Source of the DNA: Tiliqua scincoides
Taxonomy: Eukaryota; Chordata; Lepidosauria; Squamata; Scincidae
Direction of reading: 5' to 3'
Length of the DNA: 64,000 bases
NCBI RefSeq assembly: GCF_035046505.1
Contig: NC_089822.1
Span: forward strand, 109,075,307-109,139,306
The position numbers and the translations under genes were made by a program. Of this stretch, positions 45,191 to 56,531 are shown in pieces. The notes under the pieces are model-generated. The model was given only the letters and a program-made list of their open reading frames with translations, was not told the DNA's origin and ran no database searches. How positions within the stretch are numbered: the stretch's first letter is position 1; every line of letters starts with the position of its first letter.

Positions 45191-45611
45191 ATGGAGTTGC
45201 ACCACAAACCCAGGCCTGGAACGGAAGCCCCATCCTTACTGAGGTCCTACAGATGGCAGACACTTCCCCGGAATGGGGAGAAGGAGACAGAGCTGAGTCC
45301 TCATAATGCATCAGGAGGCAGTAGGCGCAGGGGCAAACTGCAAAAATGGAAGCGAGTGCAAAGCCAGCCAGAGAGCGAACTTCCTCTGTCCTGCCGTGAG
45401 CAGCAGCCACCATCAGGAGCCCACCCAGACCACAGAGCCCCTGCTAAGAGATCTGTCTTCCAAAGAGCTTTCTCGACTCCTGCCAAGATGCCTAAGGGCC
45501 CAGAGGGGAGCAGTAAGCTGAGTATAAGGAAGTATCTGCGCTCTATGTCCCACTGGAAGAGCCAAGAAGGTGCACCCCGATCAGAAAGGGAGTCCAAGGA
45601 GCCAAGCAAAG
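45191..45611 (+). CDS. RASAL3: RASAL3 coding exon 1
   Basis: 140 residues plus one base, basic and Ser-rich. The ATG sits directly after a pyrimidine tract and CAG (ending 45190), so the start codon probably opens a second exon and a non-coding first exon lies upstream. The donor is GTAAGA at 45612. The exon contains SYRW (residues 19-22) and the [11 protein letters not shown] block. Confidence 0.86.
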
Positions 45612-48600
45612 GTAAGAAAATGCTGCCGCTGGTGACCTTGCAATGAATCAGGTTTGGTCAGTGCCTTGTACTAGACTGGGTAATGGGACTTCCTTAATCT
45701 GTGGAACTCCTTGTCACAAGATGTTGTGATGGCATCTGGCCTGGATGCCTTTAACTCATTTCTGCCCAACCCACAGGTGTACACATTTGATCCCTGTTGC
45801 GTATATGCAATGTTGGGCAGAAATGGTTTAAAAGGGGACTGGACAGATTTATGCAGGGCAAGTTCATCAGTGGTTACAAGCCATGGTGAATGTATGTAGT
45901 CTCTGAGTTTTAGAGCCAGCCTATCTCTGAAGCCAGATGCAAGGGAGTGCTATCTTGTTGACTTCATTGCTTCCTAAGGCATCTGGTGGGCCATTGTGAG
46001 ATATAGGAAGCTGGCCTAGATGGGCCCTTTGCCTAATCCAGCAGCGCTCTTCTTAGGCTTTTCTGTTCTTAAGGGAGCCCACTTGTCGGTGTTGAGCTGG
46101 TCCAAAGTCGAGAGTGGTTCAAAAATGTTCCCTCCCTGTGGACTGGTGTAGTTACCCCTTAACACATTTCTGGATCACTCCATTGGTTGCATCTTCCAAC
46201 CTGAGGTTCCTGAGGCAGGGCCTGGTGACGTCACCAGACTGCTGACTCTTGAAAGATGGGGAAATAATATGGTGCCAGGGCAGAGCTAGGAGGCAGGAGC
46301 AGCAACTTCAAAATTTCCTGAGGTTAATTTGGCCACCAGACCAACTGAGAAAACAGCAAAAAGCTCATTTCTGGCAAACTTGCACTCGGGCCCAATCTTA
46401 TCCAACACTCCAGCACCAGTGCAGCTGTACCAGTGGGGCATATGCTGCATCCTGTGGGGGTGGGGCACCCAAGGAGGCCTTCTCCAGGTAAGGGGATGTT
46501 TGTTCCCTTTCTCTGGGGTTGCAGTGCAGCTGCACCAGCACTGGAAAGTTGGAGAGGATTGGGCCCTCAGTCTGCAAACAGTAATTGCATGGGGCTGAAG
46601 CACTTACAGTATTTTGTATTCACAAGATCACATGTGCAGTCCCTGGCATCTCAACGCAAAGAGAAGAAGTCCTTCTCTGTGATTGGACTTAGACCTGGAA
46701 GATTAAGCTTCAAATCCATGCTTAGCCATGAAACTTCCTGGGTGACTTTGGGCCAGTCACCTACCTCACATGGTTGTTGTGAGGCTGAAAGGAACTATGT
46801 ACACCCCCCTGAACTGCTTGGAAGAAGGGCGGTATAAACATGTGAAAAATAAATAAAATGATAAGATGGAGCTGGGCGGACCAATAGTCCGAGGACCAGA
46901 TGTGATATGAAATATTGTCAAATTTGGAGGCTATTTTCTTTTTAAATATCAGCCATGTTTGGTCCCAATCCAGACTGGAACCTTGGTACAAAATTAGAGG
47001 ATGTTTAACCTTTACTTTGATGCTCTTTCCCCACTTTAAATCTTGAGCAGCTGGGGGCCCACATCAATTTTTTTGTTGGGGGGTGGGGTGGGTGGGTGCG
47101 ATATTTCCTGTAGGGAAACAACACCAAGGTGACAGGTTAAATACCCTAAATCTCGGTACCACCCATCCAATTTGGATCAGACCCTTTCATGGCTGTTATA
47201 GAAAAAGAAAGTAACCCCTAAACCAAACCACTGTGTGTTTAATGTCACATCAAGTTTGATCCTCAGTATAAGGCAGCTTCCTGTGTTCATCAGATCAGTG
47301 GTATGTGATAAAAGTATTGCTTTAGGTTTGATCTCACAGAAATGAGAATTGTGCATTCCGGATCTGCGTAGTGTCACTTCACATGCAGAATTTGGTGCTT
47401 GGTGCAGAATGCAGCACCCCAGTTCAGCTTTTTTTCCTTTCAAAGCAAGGTTCTCTAGCCCTTAAGGCTGATATGTTTGAAAACCTGAAGGCAGCGCCAG
47501 ATGAAAGCCCAGAACTCAGCACAGAGCTAGTGGGGACATGGAACTTCGGTGCTTTGCATAACTGCTTTGTCCCTCTGTGTTAGACTATATGGAAATATGC
47601 TGAATTGGCATATTTTGTACATTGGGTACAAAATTTGGATTGTTTTAGCTGAGCTGGCAAAGCCCTGGACTATCCTCATACGTGTTAATTATTGTGCAAA
47701 GGCAATCAGAGTGAGGTAGACATTCTCTGAATTTATTATATCACACATCCCTTAAAAGATGTGTGATATTTTATCTGTGCTGTCAGCATCTTCCCTGTGA
47801 TGCTTGGAAGGCAATCCTCTTCATCTCTTCAGGAATTCTCTCCTGTCCATTTGTGGGCACCAAAAGTGTAGTTGAGGGGAAGTGGGGGGGGGGGGGGGAG
47901 GAAGTGGAGCTCTATAACTTCTATGGCAGAAGTGGTGATGTCCTCAGCAGGAGTGCTCATGTCCCGCCGCGCAGGGTGACCAGATACAATGGAGGGCAGA
48001 ATGCCTCTACCTTTAAACATTGCATAGAAGAGGGAATTTGGGCAGGTGCAGCTTCTTCCATGTTGAGCTGCTCCTGCCCAAATTCTCTCTTCTATACAAT
48101 GGTTAAAGGTAGAGGAATTCTGTCCTCCATTGTATCTGGTCAGCCTGAATCCTGCCACTGAAACTTTTTTCAAAAGAACCTTAGCAAGAAGAAACTGAGA
48201 CAGTTTGGAGGCAAACTGAGACATTTGCCTAGGGTTATATGTCATGTCTTTCCCAAAGTCTACCTGAGAGACAGCGTGTAGCAGCACATGTCACATCAAG
48301 GCTAAAATCCTATGCAAATTTACCAAGGAGTAAATCCTATTGAACACAGTGGAGGAGGTTGAAAAGAGAGATTTCACTTTGATGAGAAGCGATCCCAGGC
48401 TGAACTAGGAACCAACCAGACAAGGATCAAGGAGGGTTTCTTTCTGAAACAACATACAGCGCACAGAAGGCGGCAGCCTCCAAGTGGAGGGAGAAGAGGG
48501 CGGGGTGGCAGCAGCCACTCTCGCAGCTGAGCAACTCCCGTTTCTTCTGCTTTAAAAAAAGCGCAGAGATGGGCAGAAGATGGGCTCATATTCTGCCCAG

Positions 48601-51600
48601 GGTTGTGACTGTATGGTTGCTAGAGGACATCCCGCACCTCCCCTTTGAGTTCCTGGCGCCTCCCTAAAGAGCCATGACTCACAGTTTGAATAACACTGCA
48701 TTAGCTGGTGTCCTTGATCAATTGAAATTACCGAAGGTAATCCAGTTTAGTCTTAGTGACACATTGCTGAAGTTAGTGCTTGATGCCTAAATTCTTTGGC
48801 TTTATCATTGGAATGTGGTTTTTAGTTTCATTCAATTCTTGAGCTGCAAATGAAAACCCATTTTTATCCCCCCCATCTCCTAGCAATATTTAGGTGAGGT
48901 CTTCTTCACAATGCTCACTTGATCTGAGAATCATAAACTTGGAGACACTCTCTTTTCCCAATAGTTTCTTCTCTTTCAGGTGTTAAGCAAATGTTTTGGT
49001 GTTTAGATGATTGACAGAAGGCTCACTTGACTTCACTGAAAGGCTGTTTCCTCATGATCCTCATGATCTGTGTTTGCTTCATAAATCAGAACTTGTTTTG
49101 ATGGCCCACACCAGCCCACACATCTTCCCTTAATGTGGCGCTTTTGTGGAATGTGGTTGCATGAAAGCCAGGCATGTTTGTGTATGTGTCATAGAGTTTA
49201 TGTTGTTAGCTGTGTTGTTAGTGACAAGTGATGCAACCTCTCCCTTACTGTCACTGTGAGATTTTGTTTGTTAGGGTTAAAAAAGAAGTCTTAGGGAACT
49301 GAGTTCTCTCCCAATGTATAATTCCTTGTGAGGGTGCACACTGAGACACCTACATAGTAATCCTTCCACAAAAGGATTGCTCCCTCATCACCCTCTCTCT
49401 CAGCCCAGGATTTGAATACAGATGAACCTTAGAGCAGATCACGGCTTGCTATTCTTTTTCTCCCTGCAATCTCGGAAACTCATTTGACAGACATTGTGGC
49501 CACTGAATCTAATGGTGATGCAGTGATCTGTCTTGCTCCTTCTCCCTACATGCTTCTGCCTATTTCTTAATGTTTAAAGCAAAAACATTCATTCACTTAA
49601 TTGTTATAAGGTGCATTAAAAAAATTGCAATGAACTTTTTGAAAGTAGAAAAACTGTACTAGGGTAGGAGGGAATTGATCACAGGAATTAAGGCCCAATT
49701 CTATCCAATTTTCCACGGCCGGTGCAGCTGTGCTGACAGGGCGTGCGCTACATCCTTTGGTGGAGAGATTGTCACAGAGACCTCCTCAAGGTAAGGGAAC
49801 ATTTGTTCCCTTACATTGGGGCTGCATTGCAGCTGCTCCAGTGCTGGAAAGTTGAATAGGATTGGACCTAGGCAGCCCAATCCTGAGCTGCCTGGGGCAC
49901 GCGGCTGCAGTGGCACCAAGAACGGCTTCTGCCGCATCCTGCGTGCCTCAGCCTGCCCTGGGCGGCGCCTCAGGAGAAGGGGACTTTCGTAAGGTGCCAA
50001 GCCCCACACAAATGCCTTGAATTTGGTGGAGTGGAGCTCCATGGGACCCGCCTCCTTCCCTCCACCCGGCACGCCTCCCGCCCGCTCTTTCTCCGCCTCC
50101 TGCCTCCCCGTCATGCCTCCTCCCTGCCCCCCTCCCCGCTTCCGCTTACTGTGCCATGACTCAGTGGTCCATGAGACCGTCAAGCAGTGGAGGATGGGTG
50201 CCTGCCCGGCGCTAGCCCAGCGACGGCCAGTGCTGAGCTAGCACGGGCGCTGGCCTGGCGGTAAGCCTCGCAGTCATGCCTTACGGCATGTTTGTGACAG
50301 TGTGCTCTGGCAGAAAGCCGGAGTGCCGAGCTCAGGATTGGGCTCTTAGTCAGCAAGTACTCAATTCTGCACAGTCTTTTCTAGCTGGAAACCAGAAAGA
50401 CCTTGTTTCATTCAAGTCAATCTTGAAAAGAAGGCTGTATGTCTATGCATAATGTACTGTGTGCTTTTCCAGTGGGCTCACAGCTCAAGTTATGTTTGCC
50501 TGGACAGACTCAGAGGCATCATTTACAGGTGTATCATTAATGAGATCTAGGGCAGTTGTGGTTTTCAGTGACTGTGCAGAAAGTCCCTGAGATGCACTTC
50601 CTTCCTGCTTATTTTCAAATCTCATAGGAAATCAAGGCTGGCCCATCTGTTAAGCGAGGTGATGTAGGTTGCAGCAGCAGCCACAGATTGCAGGGGAGTG
50701 AGAAGGCGATATATACAGTGTACCCTTTACTTCATGTCTGCCGCTATCACCACTTCGTTCCAGCCTGACGCAGATGCAACTCATAACCATCCGCTTTCCA
50801 TTCACTAACAGCGAGTTAGAATCAATTGCCTCTTTACCTTTTTCCAGGCATGGTTTCTTGGACATGGAAGTGCAGGACTTCTGGTATGATTTACAGCAGT
50901 GGTTCCCAACCTTTTGGAGCCTGTGGACCATTGAGGCAAACATTGAAGTTGTAGTGGATCGCATGCTACCCCTTCCATCCCCAACACACACAAAAAAATA
51001 CAATTCAATCTGGTAGTCCATGGGGGAGCGCTCAGCAAGACACTGGAAATGCCAGCAGTGGGGTTCCATTCTCCGCCCTCTCTGATGGTCCATGGGGAAG
51101 CATCTCACTGAGTGAGTGCTCCTCCACAGACTACCAGAAAGGGTGAAGAATGGACCTTCCCACAGCTGGCAATTCAGCAAGCATTGGACCACCAGAGAGA
51201 GCAGACCAGAGAGGGCAGAGCCTATAGCCACAGCTGGCACTTTAGTGGCACTCTCTTGGTGAGACACTAGAAGTGATCAGTGGTGATCTTTTTTGTTCTG
51301 AGACCTCAGGGACCACTTCTCAGGGTCTCATGAAACACCTGTGGTCACCAGTCTACAGGTTGGGAACCACTGATTTTCAAGGACTGTGTGAACAAAGGAG
51401 TGCCTTTGTTTGCGCCGTCCCTTTAAATCAAATGTGATAGGCCTTCACTTCCACAACTGAAGAAGCCACGAGAGGAGCACAATAAGTGGTTGATTTTTTT
51501 TTTAATGTGCAGAGGTGGTGAACCCGTGTGACATCAGCCAGAGTTCCGGTTTCTGCCACCTCTGCATGTAATTTGCAGTTGATTATAGCTGTACAAAAGC

Positions 51601-54600
51601 TAAGCTTGGTAGATCTCAGTGCAAACACTTTGCGCTATGGTTCCTCTTTGAGAACATTAAAATCAACCTTCTAAAGACTCAGATCAAAACTAACATAAGT
51701 ACATAAGAAGAGCTCCGCTGGATCAGGCCATAGACCCGTCTGGTCCAGCTTCCTGTATCTCACATTGGTCCACCAAATGCCCCAGGGAGCACACAAGACA
51801 ACAGACACAACCTGCGTCCCAGTGCCCTCCCCTGCATCTGGCAATCAGAGGCAGCTTGCCTCTGAAACCAAGAGCTTACACATACCTACTATGACTTGTA
51901 ACCCGTAATGAACTTTTCCTCCAGAAAAATGTCCAATCCCCTCTTAAAGGCATCCAGGCAAGATGCCATCAATACATCCTGTGGCAAGGAGTTCCACAAA
52001 CTTATTACACACTAGGTAAAGAAATATTTTCTTCGGTCTGTCCTAACTTTCCCAACACTCAACTTTTGTGGATGTCACCTGGTTCTGGTGTTATGTGAGA
52101 GGGAAAAGAGCGTCTCTTTATCCACTCTGTCCATCCCTTGCATGATTTTGTATGTCTCAATCATGTCCCCCCTCAGGCGCCTCTTTTCTAGACTGAAGAG
52201 ACCTAAACGCTATAGCCTTTCCTCATAGGGAATGTGCCGCAGCCCAGCAATCGTTTTGGTTGCTCTCTTTTGCACTTTTACCATCTCCACTATATCCTTT
52301 TTGAGATGTGGTGACCAGAACTGGACACAATACTCCAGGTGTGGCCTTACCATCAATTTGGTATTACAAATCGGCACTTACAACGGCATTATATTAGCTG
52401 TTTTGTTCTCAATACCTTTTCTAATGATCCCAAGCATAGAATTGGCCTTCTTCACTGCCGCTGCACATTGGGTCAACACTTTCATCGACCTGTTCACCAC
52501 CACCAACCTAAGATCTCTCTCCTGATCTGTCACAAACAGCTCAGAACCCATTCGCCTATATGTGGTTTTAATTTTTTGCCCCAATGTGCATGACTTTACA
52601 CTTACTGACATTGAAATGCATCCGCCATTTTGCTGCCCATTCTGCCAGTTTGGAGAGATCCTTCTGAAGCTCTTCACAATCTCTTCTGTTCTTCACCACT
52701 CAGAAAAGTTTGGTGTCATCTGCAAACTTGGTCACCTTGTTGCTCAACCCTGTCTCCAGGTCATTTATGAACAGGTTGAAAAGTACAGTTCCCAGGACAG
52801 ATCCTTGGAAACGCCACTTTCCACTTCCAACTAAGCAATTTATAATTTATCCATCCCTCTAAGGATACCGGCCAGGACATCTACTCTGGCCATCCAGCTT
52901 CCACAGCGGGCCTTCTAGTCTGGACCAAAGTACTGTGTTTTGTTTAGTGAAAGGCTCCTCCTTTTTCCCTTCTGTATTTCTTACTTGGCAGGTGTCATTA
53001 TGGTGCTATTCTGAAGACCTGATATTTTTGTGCTAATGTTGACTCATGCACATTAATGCAAATATGAGACATTTTCCATGTCTATCGCAGTCCAAGCTGT
53101 TTATAGACCAGTCACTAGAAAGCACGGAACAGGAGCCTGGAGGCTTCCTGAGCAAGCTCTTAAGCTAGAACTGAATAAAAATGCAAACACAGCCAAGATT
53201 TTCGACACAGCTGCTAGGATCCCTCACACACAGGCTGCCACCTTACCTCCAAATCAGAGGGCAGCCTGCTTTTAAGAACATGGTAGTGAAGTCGTTGGAA
53301 GATGCCCTTGTTTGTTTATTTGCATGGGGAACCAAGCTTGGGAACACTCCAGCATATGATGAGGCCAAACTTGATGTGTTCTTGGGACAGAAAGCTGAAC
53401 TGACACATGGCAAACCAAAACCTCAGCATGAGCAAGGTTGTTTTGCCTCCCACAAATCTCCTCTGTTGACCACCCTTGATGATCTCAGCATTCTTCGCAG
53501 CTGCTATTATGGCATGCCGTGCCAAATGTCAGGAGACCTGCAGCAGGTGGCTCTCCATTGAGTCATTTTCCTACCACAAGATGTCCGGTCTTTGACTAAT
53601 CTCGAAAGCAGTGGGAGTTCAGATGTGCAGTCTCTTCTTTCAATAGCTGGTTATCAGTTCCTTTCTGTCTATATGTCCCACAAGCCCCCTCCTGGTGTTG
53701 GAGCCAAGAGTTTTGTTTCCAACAGTCATATACCTTCCACTTGGAAGGTCATCTAATCCAATGGGCTGCCCCCTTGATCCCTGCTCCCACCTGCTCTCAC
53801 TTACCAATGATGTGAAGCAGGGTTGTGATACATCCAGCATAATAACATCATGACATACACTGAACATAAAATAGCAAACCAAAGGTCCATCTAGTCCAGG
53901 ATCCTATTTCCCACAGCAGCCAGCTAGTCCCTATGCACCGGTCCCTATACAGATAGCTGGGGGCCCAACTCCTCCATATTTTGAGAATTATTCATTCACT
54001 TCTACTCTCTGCTTCCAGTTCTTTAGCTGTTGCTGATCCATAAAATTATTCCTCCTGTTGTTTCATACTACTAAGTTTACAGAGGAGCTTTTGGAAAGGG
54101 GCTCTACAAAAGCTGATTTGATGTCTCTAACTGTATGTCTATTGGATAGCCTCTCTCCACATACTTGTTGAAACTCTGAAAGAACTCCAAAAGGTTGGTG
54201 AGGCAGGACCTCCCTTTGCAGAAACCATGCTGATTCTATCTCAGCAAGGCTTGTTCTTCTCTATGCTGAATAATAACATTTCCGCCAATGTTTTAGAATA
54301 GACATTAACTGCCCAATCTTATCTCTGCGGAGAGATAAGTATTCTCTCCGGAAATATCTCTGCGGAGATATTTTTACCTATCTCTCCCCCCCTCCCCCCG
54401 ACATCCTAACATGCAGTGCTGCATGCAATAGACTGGTGGGGATAGGATTGGGCTGTTTGTGTAGGATTTTGGTTTCCTTTTCATGACTCTCTCCAGCTAC
54501 ACCCAGTCGCTCTAAGGCAGGATTATGCAAAGTTTGTTTGGGATAGCTAAATTGGCTATTAATTGCCAACTGCTATCCAAAGAAGAGGGTGGGGTGGGTT

Positions 54601-56531
54601 GGGCTGCTGGCATGGGTGGGGATGTATTTCGAAGATTCTCCCATGATGTTTCCTATATCAGAAGGCAGATTACTCTCCTCTGCTGTAAGCCTGGCCCCAC
54701 TGCCCAAGTCCAAAATTTACATTGCATCCTTAGAGGCAGCTGGAGGCAACTATAAGTGGCAATGGAAGCAATGGCCTGGTGGTTTTCTGCCATGCTGACA
54801 GTGTCAACCAGTCCTTGTTCCCAATCTCTATCTGCACATGTCCGTGTAAGAGTAGGCAGGATTTCATTTTAGGGGCAAGAGAAGTTTGGCAGGCAGGCAA
54901 CCCCTCCTTTCCCTCTGATGTCTTTCTTGGGTGGCAGCTGCTGATGGCGTGAAGAGTGAGATAGCAATCCGGGCCAGGAGAAGGGCCGTGGCAAATGAGG
55001 AGAGCAAGGTGCTAGTCCTTAAGCCTGACTTCCAGTGCCACAGCTCACAGTATGTGTCTTTGGCATCATTACCTATGCAGTGCAATCAGAACTTGCGCTG
55101 GCACAGGCAGACAAGCATGCCTACGCTGTATCCAGCTCAAGTTTCAGGCAGATAGAGGCTCGCCCCATGGCAAGGAGAAACTTTTCCCCTTACCCTGGGG
55201 AGAGCCACTGCAGTCCCAATGGGGCTACTCGGATCTGCACCACCTCAATCACTGTCGCAAATCCAAGCAGCCTGGGAATGCCCTGGGCTACCCGGGAATG
55301 GGGCTAGGATTCGGCATAACTGAACGGGAAGAGAAGGGGGGAGGAGGAGGGCTTAGCTAGAATATTGGAGAGTGAGAGGAACACAGGCTGGTGCAGCATC
55401 CAGTAAGCGGGACAGCTTTTTGCATGCCCCCTAAGGCAACCAGTGGACTTGAGTCGGCCCTGCCATTGGGGTGCCACAAGCGAAGACCATGAACTTGAGA
55501 AACACCTCCGTTGAGCCATCACAAAGAAAGGTTTCACAAATGACATATGATGTCACCTCAGAACTAGTCCCTGTGGCTTTGGTGGAATGGGCAAGTGGTT
55601 ATCAAATGTGCAGCACCTCACCTCTGCAGCATCCCACTCTGTTTTATGTCCTCCTCCACTCTGTGGGATACTGCCATGGGAAATGACTTTGAGTGCCTTT
55701 CAAAACAGGGAGTGATATATCCACTATTTGGACTTCCAGTATGTGTGAACAGAGGCAGTAGAAGGGGGAGTGGGAAGCAAGGGCCAGAGGCCAGTGTAGA
55801 AGGAAAAATCACAGTGATAGGCCATGGTTACATAGTAGGGAGGCAAAAGTGCATCACACTCAGAAGCACTTTCTCCTTTATTTTTACGTCACAAGTCCAG
55901 TGCCTGAACTTTGGTATGTCCTTAAGAGTTCCACTAGTTATCTGTCCCCCATAATACATATCTCCATCTTTCTTCCTTCAGGTGATGAGTCTCCTGCCCA
56001 GTTGACCCAGTTGGGTCCATCAATAGCTAATGATGCTACTCTCTGGGATGTGGCCACGGTATCTCTGCTGGATCGACAAATAATGATTTTGGACAGAGAT
56101 GAAGAGGTGAGGCCATCTCTGTATAGTAGGAGTGAGAGCAGTGGTGGTTGTCCGATGTGCTGCATCAAGTTCATTGTTCATTGTTGGCTTGCTTCATGGG
56201 AAATGCTAGCATGTGGCCCTTGGATCCTAAGCCCTGTAGTCCCGACATTAGTTTATCAGCTGCTTAAGGTGTCAGGTTTTCCAATGTTGCTGGAAAGCTC
56301 TCGTGCCCTTCCTCCTTCCCTGGCATGATCCATGTAAGCCTTCTGCCCTGGCAAGAGAAGGGTCCCTGGACCATGAAGCAGACTGCAGTGCAGTGGAATG
56401 GGAAAGAAGGCAGGTGCTGTGCATGATGTTCTGTTTGCTGTTTTAGGGTCTGCTCCAGGGCCGGAAAAGAACTAGCAGTTCCGTTTCAGAGTCAAGTTCA
56501 CTGTACCCACCAGGCAGCCTGAGGGACTGTG
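45191..56531 (+). CDS. RASAL3: RASAL3, Ras GTPase-activating protein, first three coding exons (partial)
   Basis: Join 45191-45611, 55982-56106, 56447-56531 gives 210 residues plus one base, with splice phases 1, 0, 1 that agree at each junction. Family role: RASAL3 speeds GTP hydrolysis by Ras in T cells, NKT cells and other leukocytes. Only the poorly ordered N-terminal region is here. Recognition rests on blocks shared with human RASAL3 in the same order: SYRW near the start, [11 protein letters not shown] (human RSIFRRVLSAP), the LSIRKYL block (human LRLSKAL), and [13 protein letters not shown] (human VPVWDIGGFTLLD) followed by an acidic run and a Ser-rich stretch. The PH, C2 and RasGAP domains are encoded further 3', outside the window. 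It follows PGLYRP2 in the same direction, as in human. No coding exon is visible from 56,532 to 64,000. Confidence 0.88.
45693..46070 (+). mobile_element. CR1 3' end carrying a piggyBac-like MITE
   Basis: CTGTGGAACTCCTTGTCACA, GACTGGACAGATTTATGCAG, GGTTACAAGCCATGG and the terminal GCTCTTCTTAGGC follow the CR1 tail order. It is interrupted at TTTAA by the 73-base insert 45755-45827. Confidence 0.8.
45755..45827. mobile_element. piggyBac-like MITE with TTAA target duplication
   Basis: Inverted ends CTCATTTCTGCCCAAC and GTTGGGCAGAAATGGT (14 of 16 paired), flanked by TTAA at 45751-45754 and 45828-45831. The uninterrupted CR1 site (CCTTTAAAAGGGG) is seen at 1130, so the insertion boundaries are exact. 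Confidence 0.85.
46388..46566. mobile_element. Palindromic MITE (GGGCCCAATC family)
   Basis: GGGCCCAATCTTATCCAACA to GGAAAGTTGGAGAGGATTGG then GCCC, 179 bases. Body TGCATCCTGTGGGGGTGGG and GATGTTTGTTCCCTTTCTC. Confidence 0.8.
46690..46861 (+). mobile_element. MIR-like CORE-SINE
   Basis: TCCTGGGTGACTTTGGGCCA, CACATGGTTGTTGTGAGGCT, GAAGGGCGGTATAAACATGT, then AAAAATAAATAAAA. Confidence 0.8.
47972..48147. mobile_element. 176-base near-perfect hairpin (foldback MITE)
   Basis: Left arm CAGGGTGACCAGATACAATG... (47972-48050) pairs with right arm ...CATTGTATCTGGTCAGCCTG (48067-48147) over about 75-80 bases with few mismatches and a loop of about 15 bases (CTTCTTCCATGTTGAG). Both strands give nearly the same translation. 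It lies inside RASAL3 intron 1. Confidence 0.85.
49690..49870. mobile_element. Palindromic MITE (AGGCCCAATTC family)
   Basis: AAGGCCCAATTCTATCCAAT to AGTTGAATAGGATTGGACCT. Body ACATCCTTTGGTGGAG and GGGAACATTTGTTCCC. Confidence 0.75.
49873..50348. mobile_element. Long GC-rich palindromic MITE
   Basis: CAGCCCAATCCTGAGCTGCC to GAGCTCAGGATTGGGCTCTT, immediately next to the preceding MITE. Strongly GC-rich interior with TTACGGCATGTTTGTGAC near the right end. Confidence 0.7.
50897..51372. mobile_element. hAT-like MITE
   Basis: CAGTGGTTCCCAACCTTTTG to CAGGTTGGGAACCACTG. ATTTACAG (50889) and ATTTTCAA (51373) match at six of eight. A - strand frame of 205 codons is part of the element and not a gene. 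Confidence 0.75.
51692..52870 (-). mobile_element. CR1-type LINE, 1.2-kb 3' portion
   Basis: Ends ACATAAGTACATAAGAAGAG on the left (3' terminus). Going 5' on the - strand are the [17 protein letters not shown] and [13 protein letters not shown] motifs, then DTKLF-like sequence near 52700. Frame interrupted; older than the 14709 copy. Confidence 0.85.
53878..54305 (-). mobile_element. CR1-type LINE, another subfamily
   Basis: AAAGGTCCATCTAGTCCAGG at the 3' side, and AAGAACTCCAAAAGGTTGGT with GCAGAAACCATGCTGATTCT, known CR1 reverse-transcriptase region phrases. Internal parts missing. Confidence 0.65.
54311..54452. mobile_element. Palindromic MITE with inner stem-loops
   Basis: GCCCAATCTTATCTCTGCGG to GGGATAGGATTGGGC. 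Inside, CTTATCTCT-GCGG-AGAGATAAG and ATATCTC-TGCG-GAGATAT form two small stem-loops. Confidence 0.65.
55079..55330. mobile_element. GC-rich palindromic MITE, partial
   Basis: GCAGTGCAATCAGAACTTGC start; body AGAAACTTTTCCCCTTACCC and GGATCTGCACCACCTCAATC; right end diverged. Confidence 0.5.
55982..56106 (+). CDS. RASAL3: RASAL3 coding exon 2
   Basis: The acceptor TTCCTTCAG ends at 55981. The first two bases complete Gly141, and 41 codons follow, ending in Asp-Glu-Glu before GTGAGG at 56107. It carries [18 protein letters not shown], which aligns with human VWDIGGFTLLDGKLVLL. Confidence 0.85.
56107..56446 (+). other. RASAL3 intron 2
   Basis: 340 bases, GT..AG, phase 0. No repeat recognised. 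Confidence 0.8.
56447..56531 (+). CDS. RASAL3: RASAL3 coding exon 3
   Basis: The acceptor GCTGTTTTAG ends at 56446. The exon holds 28 codons and one base: [20 protein letters not shown], then PPGSLRDC. The donor is GTGAGT at 56532. It matches the basic/Ser-rich stretch after the acidic run in human RASAL3 (PRRPRVGSASSEGS). Confidence 0.8.

Larger units (their letters stand above)
45612..55981 (+). other. RASAL3 intron 1
   Basis: 10,370 bases between phase-compatible coding exons. Filled with CR1, hAT, palindromic MITE and SINE copies listed separately. Unannotated stretches (46862-47971, 48148-49689, 52880-53877, 54453-55078, 55331-55981) show no recognisable exon. Confidence 0.75.

Noticed and set aside
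47763-48287. Two overlapping frames with the same peptide on opposite strands
   Set aside because: A consequence of the 176-base inverted repeat, not genes.
50650-51267. 205-codon frame on the - strand
   Set aside because: It lies within a hAT MITE (50897-51372) and its flank; a related frame occurs in the MITE at 40071.
54864-55085. Possible RASAL3 exon near 54,938 (CAG followed by an open frame)
   Set aside because: No similarity to RASAL3, and the junction 45611/55982 already gives the right phase and order.
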